64,000 nt of DNA, taken from assembly GCA_001464615.1 (NCBI GenBank), contig LNFI01000030.1, positions 1-64,000 of the forward strand, read 5' to 3'. The notes under the pieces were generated by a model, which ran no database searches, was not told the origin of the DNA, and worked only from the letters and a program-made list of their open reading frames with translations. The translations under genes and the position numbers were made by a program. Position 1 is the first letter of the stretch; each line of letters begins with the position of its first letter. This document shows positions 54,742-63,461 of this stretch, piece by piece. This DNA comes from Sphingomonadales bacterium Ga0077557 (GTDB lineage Bacteria > Pseudomonadota > Alphaproteobacteria > Sphingomonadales > Sphingomonadaceae).

Positions 54742-55271
54742 CGCGAGCCCCGGTCATCTGTTTGCACGGGCCCGAGAGCACCGGCAAATCGACGATGCTC
54801 GCGCCGCTCGCCGCCCGGCTGTCGGCAGCGATCGTGCCCGAATATGGCCGCGAATTTGCTGAGGCGCATGGCACGGATTTCAGCATGGCCGATCTGGTGA
54901 CGATCGCGCAGACGCATGACAGGATGACGCAAGCGGCCATTAAGCGTGGCGCGGCTTTCGTGCTGCTCGATACCGATCCGCTGATGACGGCGGTGTGGGG
55001 CGACATGCTGTTTGGCCAGCGCGATCCCTGGTTCGATCATTGGACCGGGGTCGCCGATCTCTATTTGCTGCTCGATATCGATCTGCCCTGGGTCGATGAT
55101 GGGACCCGGATGTTCGGTTCAGCGATTGAGCGACGGCGCTTTTTTGATCTGTCGCGCGCAGAACTGGAGCGGCGCGGCGTCGCCTGGGCGCTGGTCGGCG
55201 GGCAGGGGGATGATCGGCTGGCCAATGCGCTGGCGGCGATCGCGTCGGCGGGGTTCGATCTGGCGCCTTGA
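54738..55271 (+). CDS. NadR-like ATPase / ribosylnicotinamide kinase-type protein
   Basis: Product of 177 residues with a Walker A 'GPESTGKSTML' and 'EYGREFAEAHG', followed by 'LLDTDPLMTAVWGDML', as in the kinase domain of NadR. The adenylyltransferase and DNA-binding parts of NadR are absent. The likely role is phosphorylating nicotinamide riboside brought in by PnuC. The start is a GTG overlapping the pnuC stop. Confidence 0.88.
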   Translation: MTRAPVICLHGPESTGKSTMLAPLAARLSAAIVPEYGREFAEAHGTDFSMADLVTIAQTHDRMTQAAIKRGAAFVLLDTDPLMTAVWGDMLFGQRDPWFDHWTGVADLYLLLDIDLPWVDDGTRMFGSAIERRRFFDLSRAELERRGVAWALVGGQGDDRLANALAAIASAGFDLAP

Positions 55272-55276
55272 TCGCC

Positions 55277-55310
55277 CAAAAAAAAGGGGAGCGCCCGGCG
55301 CCCCCCTTTT
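55277..55310. terminator. Bidirectional terminator
   Basis: AAAAGGGGAGCGCC-CG-GCGCCCCCCTTTT: an A-tract on one side and a T-tract on the other of a GC-rich stem, between the convergent NadR-like and CsgG-like genes. Confidence 0.8.
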
Positions 55311-55334
55311 CGACCTGCTGTTCCTTGGCAGCGC

Positions 55335-56324
55335 CTATTGCGACGGCGCGAGCTTGGTGTTGAGCACCCAGCCGACATTGTCATTCTCGTCAGCGACTTC
55401 CCACCATAGGCCGTTCTGGTTGCCGGTCGGATACAGAATCGACCCCGCTGGCAGCGTGCGGATCGCCTTGGCCGATGCCACCGGGCTGACGCGCATGGCG
55501 ACCGGGGCCTGGGCGGTGAAGGTCTTTTTCGGCGCGGCCTGCGCCGTTCCCTCGTCGCCTGGGCGAACATAGCCCAGTTCATCGACCATCTTCGCATAGG
55601 CCTGGATGAAGGCGAGCGTCACGATCCGGCCGATATCGGTATTTTCATACCCGCCACCAATCCCGCCAGCGCCAAACCCGCCGACGCCGAACAGGCCGCC
55701 AACCGCAAAGCTAGTGTCCCGCTTGGCGGCATAGCCTTCTGTCACCGCCAAGGTCTCAGTGGTGCGCACATTGGTGAGCGACAGCACGGTATTGGCTTCG
55801 GACTTGCGCGATTTGATGCCGCCAAGCAGCCCGCCTATCGGCCCGCCGATGATCGCGCCGGCCACGGCACCCGCCGCGTTGCCGCTGACATCGCTGTTCG
55901 CGCCCTGAATCTCAGCCACCAGCACATAATCAGCGGCCTTGATCTGGCCCTGGCCAACATTCGATCCGCGCTGCAGGCCAAGGCCGCCGCCAATCGCGCG
56001 TTCCTGCGCCGCCGCATCAAGCCCAGCACCGCGATCGACAATGTTGAAGCAGCCCGAACGCTGGACCAGCACGCGCAGCAGCCGTGCCGGCGGGGCAAGG
56101 CTGTTCTGCGTCCAGCCCGACGAATCCTGGCCATCGACGATTGAAACCGTGCCGTGCTTGGTCGCGCAGCGCGGCACGTCATTCATCGCTGCCTGCTGGA
56201 GCTGTTGGCCTTTGGAAGCGCTCGCCTGCCGGGGCGGCTTCTGCGCAAAAACGGGTGCCGTCGCCATCGGTGCCGCAGCGACAGCGAGCATCGCCGCGCC
56301 GGAAAGAAGCTTCCTGCCAATCAT
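55335..56324 (-). CDS. CsgG-type lipoprotein-like/secretion protein with C-terminal SH3 domain
   Basis: Product of 329 residues: signal peptide ending 'APVFA', an N-terminal region with the CsgG/HfaB pattern ('CFNIVDRGAGLDAAAQERAI', 'ADYVLVAEIQG', 'AIIGGPIGGLLGG'), and a C-terminal SH3-like domain (about 260-329, 'SILYPTGNQNGLWWEVADEN'). CsgG forms a pore for curli export, but this protein has no lipobox Cys at the expected place and no curli genes nearby, so it is better seen as a CsgG-fold protein of unknown role. Confidence 0.8.
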   Translation of the reverse strand: MIGRKLLSGAAMLAVAAAPMATAPVFAQKPPRQASASKGQQLQQAAMNDVPRCATKHGTVSIVDGQDSSGWTQNSLAPPARLLRVLVQRSGCFNIVDRGAGLDAAAQERAIGGGLGLQRGSNVGQGQIKAADYVLVAEIQGANSDVSGNAAGAVAGAIIGGPIGGLLGGIKSRKSEANTVLSLTNVRTTETLAVTEGYAAKRDTSFAVGGLFGVGGFGAGGIGGGYENTDIGRIVTLAFIQAYAKMVDELGYVRPGDEGTAQAAPKKTFTAQAPVAMRVSPVASAKAIRTLPAGSILYPTGNQNGLWWEVADENDNVGWVLNTKLAPSQ

Positions 56325-56469
56325 CTTACATCCCCCAAGGACTGAGTCGTTCAGTCACGGATACCCCTTCCCGATAGCCAGTGGAACGACAAATGACGCC
56401 AAGCGTGCTTGTCGCCGTGGTGCCGGTGGCTATGGTTGCTTTGCATTTCCTATCTCAAGGCGCGCTGCC

Positions 56470-57375
56470 ATGGCTGACTCATCGATCGCTATCCCCTCAT
56501 GGACTCCGCCCGCCGACAGCGGCATTGCCATTCGCTGGCAACAGGCAGGCGACCTATCCTTCGAGCTGGCCGAAGCGGGAAGTGGGGACCGCTTGGCGCT
56601 TTGCCTGCACGGCTTTCCCGAGCTGCACTACAGTTGGCGCTTCCAGATTCCGTTGCTGGTGGAACGCGGCTGGCGGGTCTGGGCGCCCAATCTGCGCGGC
56701 TATGGCGGCACTGACCGGCCCGAGGGGGTGGACGCCTATCATATCGACCGGCTGCTGGGCGATGTCGCCGCGCTGATCGACGCGAGTGGTGCGCGCGAAG
56801 TGCTGCTGATCGCGCATGATTGGGGCGCCATCATCGCCTGGCAATTCGCGATCCGCAAAATTCGTCCGCTGGTCGGGCTCGTCATCATGAATGTGCCGCA
56901 CCCGATGCCCTTCAAGCGCGAATTGCGCAAATGGGCGCAATTGCGCGCGAGCTGGTATGTGTTTTTCTTCCAACTGCCGGGCCTGCCCGAATGGGCCTTT
57001 GGCCGAAACCGCGCCCGCATCATCCGCCGCGCCTTTGTCGGCATGGCGGTGGACAAGAGCCGCTTCCCGAAAGAGGTGACCGATATCTATGCCGATGCGG
57101 CCATGCGCCCCGGCGCGCTGACCGCGATGATCAATTACTACCGCGCGGCCTTCCGCTCGGTCAGCGGCATGACGGCGGGGACCGGCAAGGTGGATGTGCC
57201 CACGCTCATGATCTGGGGTGAGGAAGACACTGCGCTGACGATCGGCTGTGTCGATGGCACGGAGGACTATGTCAGCGATTTCCGCCTCGAACGCCTGCCC
57301 GGCGTTTCGCACTGGGTGCAGCAGGAAGCGCCGGAAAAGGTGAACGCGATTCTGGCGGACTGGCTTGATCGCTGA
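56470..57375 (+). CDS. Alpha/beta hydrolase, epoxide hydrolase-like
   Basis: Product of 301 residues from the ATG at 56470; the tracked ORF extends over non-coding sequence. Motifs are the oxyanion loop 'LHGFPELHYSW', the nucleophile Asp in 'IAHDWGAIIAWQ' (near 117) and the C-terminal His in 'GVSHWVQQEAPEKV', with lid Tyr candidates in 'MINYYRAAF'. An Asp nucleophile indicates epoxide hydrolase or haloalkane dehalogenase rather than an ester hydrolase; 'HGFPE' favours epoxide hydrolase. Substrate unknown. Confidence 0.9.
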   Translation: MADSSIAIPSWTPPADSGIAIRWQQAGDLSFELAEAGSGDRLALCLHGFPELHYSWRFQIPLLVERGWRVWAPNLRGYGGTDRPEGVDAYHIDRLLGDVAALIDASGAREVLLIAHDWGAIIAWQFAIRKIRPLVGLVIMNVPHPMPFKRELRKWAQLRASWYVFFFQLPGLPEWAFGRNRARIIRRAFVGMAVDKSRFPKEVTDIYADAAMRPGALTAMINYYRAAFRSVSGMTAGTGKVDVPTLMIWGEEDTALTIGCVDGTEDYVSDFRLERLPGVSHWVQQEAPEKVNAILADWLDR

Positions 57376-57440
57376 GGCATCACCAATTGCCAGCACAGGC
57401 CAATGTGCGTAGATGTACACATCCGTTTCAGGAAGCCTTT

Positions 57441-57698
57441 ATGTCCAGCATGACGATGACGATCCGCGTGCCGACCGACGTCAGTGACAAGCTCGCGCGC
57501 CTGGCCAAGGGCACACGCCGCAGCCGATCCTTCCTGGCTGCAGAAGCGGTTGCAGCCTATGTTGACCGCGAATTGTCAATCATCGATGGGATAGAACAGG
57601 GCATAGCCGACGTGGCAGCCAGGCGGGTGGTGCCGCATGATATCGCGATGGACCGGGTTGACGCCGTCATCGCCAAAGCGCGCGCCGATCGCGCGTGA
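57441..57698 (+). CDS. CopG/ParD-like antitoxin
   Basis: Product of 85 residues, 'MTIRVPTDVSDKLARLAKGT' then 'SRSFLAAEAVAAYVDREL', a ribbon-helix-helix domain, followed by a helical C-terminus that would bind the toxin. The ATG at 57441 follows AGGAAG. It overlaps the downstream toxin by GTGA. Confidence 0.85.
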   Translation: MSSMTMTIRVPTDVSDKLARLAKGTRRSRSFLAAEAVAAYVDRELSIIDGIEQGIADVAARRVVPHDIAMDRVDAVIAKARADRA

Positions 57699-57997
57699 CG
57701 CGAACGGTCGATTGGGCCGAAAGTGCGCTGAGCGACCTGCTCGACCAAATCACCTTCATTGCCGCCGATGATCCCAACGCTGCAGATCGCGTTGCGCAGG
57801 CCATTCGGGCGACGGGCGCGGCGCTTGGCGATTTTGCAACCGGCCATCCGGGGCGGGTGTCGGGCACTTACGAGAAATCAGTACGCGGGCTCCCTTATAT
57901 GATTGCTTATGCGATCGGCTCGGACGGCAAGAAAATCCAAATCCTTCGCGTGATCCACACTGCACGGGATTGGCCGGTTGGCGGTTGGCCGCAATGA
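57695..57997 (+). CDS. ParE/RelE-family toxin
   Basis: Product of 100 residues with the compact RelE/ParE fold: 'VDWAESALSDLLDQITFIAA' and C-terminal 'KKIQILRVIHTARDWPVGGW'. The family includes gyrase poisons (ParE) and mRNA interferases (RelE); which applies is not decided by sequence. It starts at a GTG overlapping the antitoxin stop. Confidence 0.87.
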   Translation: MTRTVDWAESALSDLLDQITFIAADDPNAADRVAQAIRATGAALGDFATGHPGRVSGTYEKSVRGLPYMIAYAIGSDGKKIQILRVIHTARDWPVGGWPQ

Positions 57998-58065
57998 CGC
58001 CGCCCTAGATCCGTTATGCTGATCGCTTTGCCCTTTTCGCACAGCGCTGCTAGGGCGCGGACATT

Positions 58066-59877
58066 ATGGCAACTCCGCTCGACCGCATCCGCAATTTCTC
58101 CATCATCGCGCATATCGATCACGGCAAGTCCACGCTTGCCGATCGCCTCATCCAGCAGACCGGCGGGCTGACTGCCCGCGAAATGTCGGAACAGGTTCTC
58201 GATAATATGGATATCGAGAAAGAGCGCGGCATCACCATCAAGGCGCAGACCGTCCGGCTGCAATATGTCGCCAAGGACGGGTTGGAATATGTCCTTAACC
58301 TAATGGACACGCCCGGCCACGTCGATTTCGCCTATGAGGTTAGTCGGAGCCTTGCGGCGTGCGAGGGTGCGCTGTTGGTGGTGGACGCAGCGCAGGGCGT
58401 GGAAGCCCAGACACTCGCCAATGTCTATCAGTCGATCGAGCATGATCACGAGATCGTGCCCGTCATCAACAAGATCGATCTGCCCGCCGCCGAACCCGAA
58501 AAGGTCCGCGCGGAGATCGAGGAAGTAATTGGCCTCGATGCCTCCAACGCGGTGCTGACCAGCGCCAAGTCTGGCATTGGCATAGCCGATGTGCTCGAGG
58601 CGATTGTCACCCGCATCCCGCCGCCCAAGGGCGATGCCGATGCACCGCTCAAGGCAATGCTCATCGATAGCTGGTATGACCCGTATCTCGGCGTCGTCAT
58701 TCTTGTCCGCGTGATGGCGGGCACGCTGAAAAAGGGACAGCTCGTCAAGTTTATGGCGACCGGCACCCAGCATCTGATCGACCGAGTCGGCTGTTTCCGG
58801 CCCAAGATCGAGCAGCTGACCGAGCTTGGCGTTGGCGAAATCGGCTTCATCACCGCCCAGATCAAGGAAGTCGCGCAAACCGCCGTCGGCGACACCATCA
58901 CCGACGTAAAACGCCCCGCGCTGGAGGCGCTGCCGGGCTTCAAGCTCGTCCAGCCAGTGGTGTTTTGCGGGCTGTTCCCGGTCGACGCCAACGACTTCGA
59001 CAAATTGCGGGAGAGCATTTCCAAGCTCCGCCTCAACGATGCCAGCTTCAGCTTCGAGATGGAATCGAGCGCCGCGCTTGGCTTCGGCTTCCGCTGCGGG
59101 TTCCTCGGGCTGCTCCATCTGGAAATCATCCAGGAGCGGCTGACCCGCGAATATGACCTCGACCTGATCACCACCGCGCCATCGGTGATCTACAAGATCA
59201 ACCTGACCTATGGCGGCGGCGAAATCGAACTCCACAACCCCGCCGACATGCCCGATCCGACCAAGATCGAAAGCATTTCGGAGCCTTGGATCGAGGCGGT
59301 GATCTATTGCCCCGACGAATATCTCGGCTCGATCCTGAAGCTCTGCCAGGACCGGCGCGGCATCCAGAAAAACCTCACTTATGTCGGTGGTCGCGCGCAG
59401 GTGACCTATGAACTGCCGCTCAACGAAGTCGTGTTCGATTTCTACGACCGGCTGAAGTCGATCTCACGCGGCTATGCCAGCTTCGACTATCACCAGATCG
59501 GCTACCGCGAGGGTGACCTCGTCAAGATGAGCATCATGGTCAATTCGGAGGCCGTCGATGCACTCAGCATGATCGTCCACCGTGGCACGGCGGAAAGCCG
59601 GGGCAGGGGCATGTGCGAGCGGCTGAAGGACCTGATCCCGCGCCATCTGTTCAAAATCCCGATCCAGGCGGCAATCGGCGGCAAGGTTATTGCCCGCGAG
59701 ACGATCGCGGCACTCCGCAAGGACGTGACCGCCAAATGCTATGGCGGCGACGCCAGCCGCAAACGCAAGCTGCTCGACAAGCAGAAAGAGGGCAAGAAGC
59801 GGATGCGCGAATATGGTTCGGTCAGCATCCCGCAAGAGGCGTTTATCGCGGCGTTGCGGATGGGGGATGAGGGGTAG
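58066..59877 (+). CDS. lepA: Elongation factor 4 (back-translocating GTPase)
   Basis: Product of 603 residues. GTPase motifs '[15 protein letters not shown]', '[12 protein letters not shown]' and 'NKIDLP'; the C-terminal LepA-specific domain shows '[14 protein letters not shown]'. It binds ribosomes and aids initiation or back-translocation under stress. It is 68 bp downstream of the ParE-type gene and convergent with the porin, with only 7 bp between them. Confidence 0.98.
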   Translation: MATPLDRIRNFSIIAHIDHGKSTLADRLIQQTGGLTAREMSEQVLDNMDIEKERGITIKAQTVRLQYVAKDGLEYVLNLMDTPGHVDFAYEVSRSLAACEGALLVVDAAQGVEAQTLANVYQSIEHDHEIVPVINKIDLPAAEPEKVRAEIEEVIGLDASNAVLTSAKSGIGIADVLEAIVTRIPPPKGDADAPLKAMLIDSWYDPYLGVVILVRVMAGTLKKGQLVKFMATGTQHLIDRVGCFRPKIEQLTELGVGEIGFITAQIKEVAQTAVGDTITDVKRPALEALPGFKLVQPVVFCGLFPVDANDFDKLRESISKLRLNDASFSFEMESSAALGFGFRCGFLGLLHLEIIQERLTREYDLDLITTAPSVIYKINLTYGGGEIELHNPADMPDPTKIESISEPWIEAVIYCPDEYLGSILKLCQDRRGIQKNLTYVGGRAQVTYELPLNEVVFDFYDRLKSISRGYASFDYHQIGYREGDLVKMSIMVNSEAVDALSMIVHRGTAESRGRGMCERLKDLIPRHLFKIPIQAAIGGKVIARETIAALRKDVTAKCYGGDASRKRKLLDKQKEGKKRMREYGSVSIPQEAFIAALRMGDEG

Positions 59878-59884
59878 CGCGCGG

Positions 59885-61204
59885 TTACAATGTCAGCGTC
59901 ATTTCCGTGAATCCGTAATTGGTGTCGCCCGTCGCGGGCGCATCTGCGGCTTCGGTCAGGAATCCGCCTTTGAACAACTGCGTATAGCCCGCCGATAGCC
60001 GCACGCGTTTGGGAACCAACCAGTATCGCGCCCGCATGTCGATTTGCGTGCCCGCATAGCGCCCCGCTCGACCCGCCGGATCGCGCACGCCGGTGGCGCC
60101 GAAGCTGTCGCGCGGTTCGGCCAGCCAGAGCGGGCGGGCAGCGAGATAGCCGTCCCAGCGCTTGCCGGGGCTGACTTCAGCGCGTGCCTCGACGCTGATC
60201 AGATTTTGGCGGCTTATGGCGCCATAGAGGCTGGTCGGGCCGAATTCGAACACCCGCGCGCCAAACAGCGTGTCGAAGCGGGTGTATTGCCCCCCCGGGC
60301 GGTCGCCGCTGCCATAATCGACCGCAATGGCCAGGCGCGGCTTCCAGGGCGATTGAAACGTCTCGCCGATATGACCATGCACCGCCCAGGCGAAGACGGG
60401 CAGGGCGGTGACGTCGCTCGCGGCGGTGGTGGCATGCGTGGTGCCGCCTTGCCAGATGCCCTCCACCTCGAAATCGACTTGGCCCGGCGCTGGCCGTCGC
60501 ACCACGCGCACGCCGGGTACCCATAGTCGCCGGTCGCGGGTCAGGATGCCGGGCGCATCATGTTCAGCAAGCCGATAAAGATAGGCTTCTATTGCGGTCC
60601 CGTTGATCGGGCGGCTGGTGAAGATGCCGCCGAAAAACTGCACGCTGATCGATTCCCGGTCGAGCGCGACGCCCGCTGACCTTATGCCATCGCGGTCGTC
60701 CGGCAGGCGTGATTGCGGTACTGTCCAGAACAGTGTGGCCGTGTCGCCCGCCTTTGACCTCAGGTCGAAGCGCGCACCCGTGAAGGCATTGGTGGTGTTG
60801 CGATAGACCGACCGCGCGACCAGCCGCCGCGACCCGAGATCGAGCGTGAAGCGACCAAACTGCCCCTGGAAATGGTCGCTGAAATCGGTCTTGAGATACG
60901 CCTGGACGGGCTCCAGCGCGTTGACCTCGGTCGTGGCTATCGACGATAGCGTTCGCTGGAAATAGCTGCGGCTGTCGAACAATTCGCCGCCGATCACCAA
61001 AGGTCCGGCATCATAATCGGCGGCAACGATGGTCCGCAGCAGCAACGCGGTATCGTCGGCGGGGGTGTTGGGGCGAAATTGGCCATCGATCGCCTCGACT
61101 CGGGCACGGATCGACAAGTCGATGGTCAGCGCGCCGTCCTTGGCGGCAGCGGGAATGGTGGTGCAGCCAGCCAGCAGTGCCGATGTCCAAATCCACCACC
61201 GCAT
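59885..61204 (-). CDS. Alginate-export-type outer-membrane porin
   Basis: Product of about 439 residues with a signal peptide ending 'IPAAA' and a long beta barrel resembling the alginate_exp domain: repeated strand patterns, 'GRFTLDLGSRRLVARSVYRN' and C-terminal 'NYGFTEMTLTL'. Starts at 61204 or 61228 are both possible; the former has GGGGAAACG upstream, the latter a more basic n-region. The family transports diverse solutes, so alginate itself is not implied. It is divergent from the molybdate transporter genes. Confidence 0.8.
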   Translation of the reverse strand: MRWWIWTSALLAGCTTIPAAAKDGALTIDLSIRARVEAIDGQFRPNTPADDTALLLRTIVAADYDAGPLVIGGELFDSRSYFQRTLSSIATTEVNALEPVQAYLKTDFSDHFQGQFGRFTLDLGSRRLVARSVYRNTTNAFTGARFDLRSKAGDTATLFWTVPQSRLPDDRDGIRSAGVALDRESISVQFFGGIFTSRPINGTAIEAYLYRLAEHDAPGILTRDRRLWVPGVRVVRRPAPGQVDFEVEGIWQGGTTHATTAASDVTALPVFAWAVHGHIGETFQSPWKPRLAIAVDYGSGDRPGGQYTRFDTLFGARVFEFGPTSLYGAISRQNLISVEARAEVSPGKRWDGYLAARPLWLAEPRDSFGATGVRDPAGRAGRYAGTQIDMRARYWLVPKRVRLSAGYTQLFKGGFLTEAADAPATGDTNYGFTEMTLTL

Positions 61205-61289
61205 CTTTCGTTTCCCCGGTCCTCGCATGGGCTGGTCTCGCTCACCAAGTGCTATATACGATGGGGAATAGCAACGGGAGTTGGTCGAC

Positions 61290-62057
61290 GTGCGCAGGCT
61301 GATCAAATTCGTAGTGATAATGACATTGGTCGGGACTGGCGCGCCTGCGATGGCAGCAGATCGAATCGCCCCCCTGATCCTCGCTGCTGCCTCGCTGCAG
61401 GAATCGATGAGCGCCGCAGCCGATGCCTGGGCGCGCCGGGGGCACCCGCGCCCGCTCATCTCTTTCGCCGCGTCGTCAGCCTTGGCGCGACAGGTCGCTG
61501 CGGGCGCCCCTGCCGACCTGTTTGTGTCGGCCGATGAGACTTGGATGGACGATCTCGCCAAGCGATCGCTGATCGTACCGACAACGCGGGTGTCGTTCCT
61601 CGGCAATCGCTTAGTGATCGTGGCGCCTGCAGCGAGCAAGGCCCGCCTAGATTTCCGTAATCCCGCTCGGCTGGTCGCAACCCTTGCGGCGGGGCCGCTG
61701 GCGATGGCCGACACCGACGCTGTCCCAGCGGGCAAATATGGTCGCGCCGCGCTGCAGAAGCTGGGCGTCTGGAACGCGGTGTCGCCCAGGGTCGTGCGTG
61801 CTGAAAATGTCCGCGCGGCGCTGGCGCTGGTTGAACGCGGTGTCGCCCCACTCGGAATTATCTATGCGACCGATGCCAGAGCATCGAAGGCGGTGCGCGT
61901 GGTCGCTGTATTTCCAACCAACAGCTATCCAGCGATCAGCTATCCTGTCGCGCGCCTAAAGGCGTCGACCAATCCGGAAGGGGAGGGCTTTCGCCGCTTC
62001 CTGGCTTCGCGCGAGGGAAAGGCCATTTTCGTACGCTATGGTTTCAGCGTACGCTGA
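61290..62057 (+). CDS. modA: Molybdate ABC transporter substrate-binding protein
   Basis: Product of 255 residues; a signal peptide ends 'GAPAMAA' and the mature periplasmic binding protein shows 'LAAASLQESMSAAADAWARR' and 'AASSALARQVAAGAPADLFVSADE', the oxyanion-binding pattern of ModA, and 'LGIIYATDA'. The GTG at 61290 is preceded by GGGAG; the tracked TTG is three codons earlier. It overlaps nothing and leads into modB by four bases. Confidence 0.93.
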   Translation: MRRLIKFVVIMTLVGTGAPAMAADRIAPLILAAASLQESMSAAADAWARRGHPRPLISFAASSALARQVAAGAPADLFVSADETWMDDLAKRSLIVPTTRVSFLGNRLVIVAPAASKARLDFRNPARLVATLAAGPLAMADTDAVPAGKYGRAALQKLGVWNAVSPRVVRAENVRAALALVERGVAPLGIIYATDARASKAVRVVAVFPTNSYPAISYPVARLKASTNPEGEGFRRFLASREGKAIFVRYGFSVR

Positions 62058-62061
62058 CGCG

Positions 62062-62751
62062 ATGTTGTCTGCCGCTGATTGGGCCATCATCTGGCTAACG
62101 TTACAGGTTGGCGGCGTGGCGATGGCTGCCATGCTGCCAATCGCGTTCGCGCTTGCCTGGATTTTGGCGCGCACCAGTTTTCCGGGCAAAATTATCCTTG
62201 ATGGCATTGTGCATTTGCCGCTGGTGCTGCCGCCAGTGGTGACTGGCTGGTTGCTGCTGCTGGCCTTTGCGCCCAACGGGCCGATTGGCGGCTGGTTGCA
62301 GGCATGGTTCGGGATCAGCGTGTTGTTTCGGTGGACCGGGGCGGCGATTGCCGCTGGCGTGATGGCACTGCCGCTGATGGTGCGCGCGATGCGGCTGTCG
62401 ATCGAGGCCGTTGACCAGCGGCTCGAAAGCGCGGCGCGGACCTTGGGGGCAGGGCGCTGGCATGCTTTCCGCACGATCACGTTGCCGCTCAGCATGCCGG
62501 GCATCCTGGCCGGGCTAGTGCTGGGTTTCGCGCGATCGATCGGCGAGTTTGGTGCGACGATCACCTTTGTCTCCAACGTGCCGGGCCAGACGCAAACCCT
62601 GCCGCTGGCCATTTATGGCGCGCTCCAATTGCCAGATGGCGAGGCGGTGGTCGTCCGCCTTGCGCTGGTATCCGTGGCCTTGTCGCTGGCGGCACTGGTC
62701 GGGTCAGAGCTGTTGGCGCGGCGCAGCGGGCGGGGGCTGCATGTCCTTTGA
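62062..62751 (+). CDS. modB: Molybdate ABC transporter permease
   Basis: Product of 229 residues from the ATG at 62062, with five membrane helices and the EAA loop 'LESAARTLGAGRWHAFRTIT', followed by 'GFARSIGEFGAT', a signature of molybdate/sulfate permeases. It forms a homodimer with ModC. It overlaps modC by 11 bp. Confidence 0.94.
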   Translation: MLSAADWAIIWLTLQVGGVAMAAMLPIAFALAWILARTSFPGKIILDGIVHLPLVLPPVVTGWLLLLAFAPNGPIGGWLQAWFGISVLFRWTGAAIAAGVMALPLMVRAMRLSIEAVDQRLESAARTLGAGRWHAFRTITLPLSMPGILAGLVLGFARSIGEFGATITFVSNVPGQTQTLPLAIYGALQLPDGEAVVVRLALVSVALSLAALVGSELLARRSGRGLHVL

Positions 62752-63361
62752 TGTCGATATCACGGCGCGGGTCGGCGATACCGATGTCGCGGTCCGGCTG
62801 ATGCCAGTGGATGGGCTGACGATCTTGTTCGGCCCGTCGGGGGTCGGCAAAACCAGCGTGCTCAACATGATCGCCGGCCTGCGGCGCCCCGATCGCGGGC
62901 ACGTGGTTGTTGCCGGAAGCCGCTTATTCGACGCCGCCTGCGGCATTGATCGTCCCGTGCCCGAACGCCGTGCAGGCTATGTCTTTCAGGAACCGCGCCT
63001 CTTCCCGCATCTGCGCGTGGGGGCCAATCTGCTTTATGGGCAAGCGCTCGCCCCGGTTGCGGATCACTGGATTGACCTGCCGACGGTGACGGCTTTTTTG
63101 GGCATTGGCCATCTGCTTGATCGCTGGCCGCGCAGCTTGTCGGGCGGCGAAGCGCGGCGGGTGGCGATTGGGCGGGCGCTGCTGGCCGCGCCGCGCTTTT
63201 TGTTGCTCGACGAGCCGCTGTCGTCGCTCGATCGGCCGCGTCGAGAAGAAGTGATGACCGCGATTGAGCATATCCGCGACGTGCTCAAACTGCCAATCCT
63301 GATGGTCACGCATGATCACCAGGAAGCCGAACGGCTCGGTACCCAGATTATCGAAATGTAA
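62741..63361 (+). CDS. modC: Short molybdate ABC transporter ATPase
   Basis: Product of 206 residues. Walker A 'GPSGVGKTSVLNMI', Q-loop 'YVFQEPRLFPHL', signature 'LSGGEARRVAIGRAL', Walker B 'FLLLDEPLSSLD' and the switch His in 'MVTHDH'. It lacks the C-terminal MOP/TOBE domain that senses molybdate in typical 350-residue ModC, so transport inhibition by molybdate would be absent. The gene ends cleanly at a stop before the terminator, so this looks like a family form rather than a truncation. Confidence 0.93.
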   Translation: MSFDVDITARVGDTDVAVRLMPVDGLTILFGPSGVGKTSVLNMIAGLRRPDRGHVVVAGSRLFDAACGIDRPVPERRAGYVFQEPRLFPHLRVGANLLYGQALAPVADHWIDLPTVTAFLGIGHLLDRWPRSLSGGEARRVAIGRALLAAPRFLLLDEPLSSLDRPRREEVMTAIEHIRDVLKLPILMVTHDHQEAERLGTQIIEM

Positions 63362-63372
63362 CCAACGAAAAG

Positions 63373-63441
63373 GGGCCGCCGCCCCAGAACCAGGGACCCA
63401 TGCGGGGGCATGGTTCACTGGTTCTTTTTGGGCGACGGCCC
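63373..63441. terminator. Long nested hairpin, bidirectional terminator
   Basis: GGGCCGCCGCCC pairs with GGGCGACGGCCC (one mismatch), enclosing AGAACCAG/CTGGTTCT and CCATGC/GCATGG. It lies 12 bp past modC and just beyond the receptor gene stop on the other strand. Confidence 0.75.
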
Positions 63442-63461
63442 GCCAGGAGGCGATTAACCGA

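Noticed and set aside
55335-56324. Curli secretion channel
   Set aside because: No curli subunit or CsgE/F-like genes nearby, and no clear lipobox.
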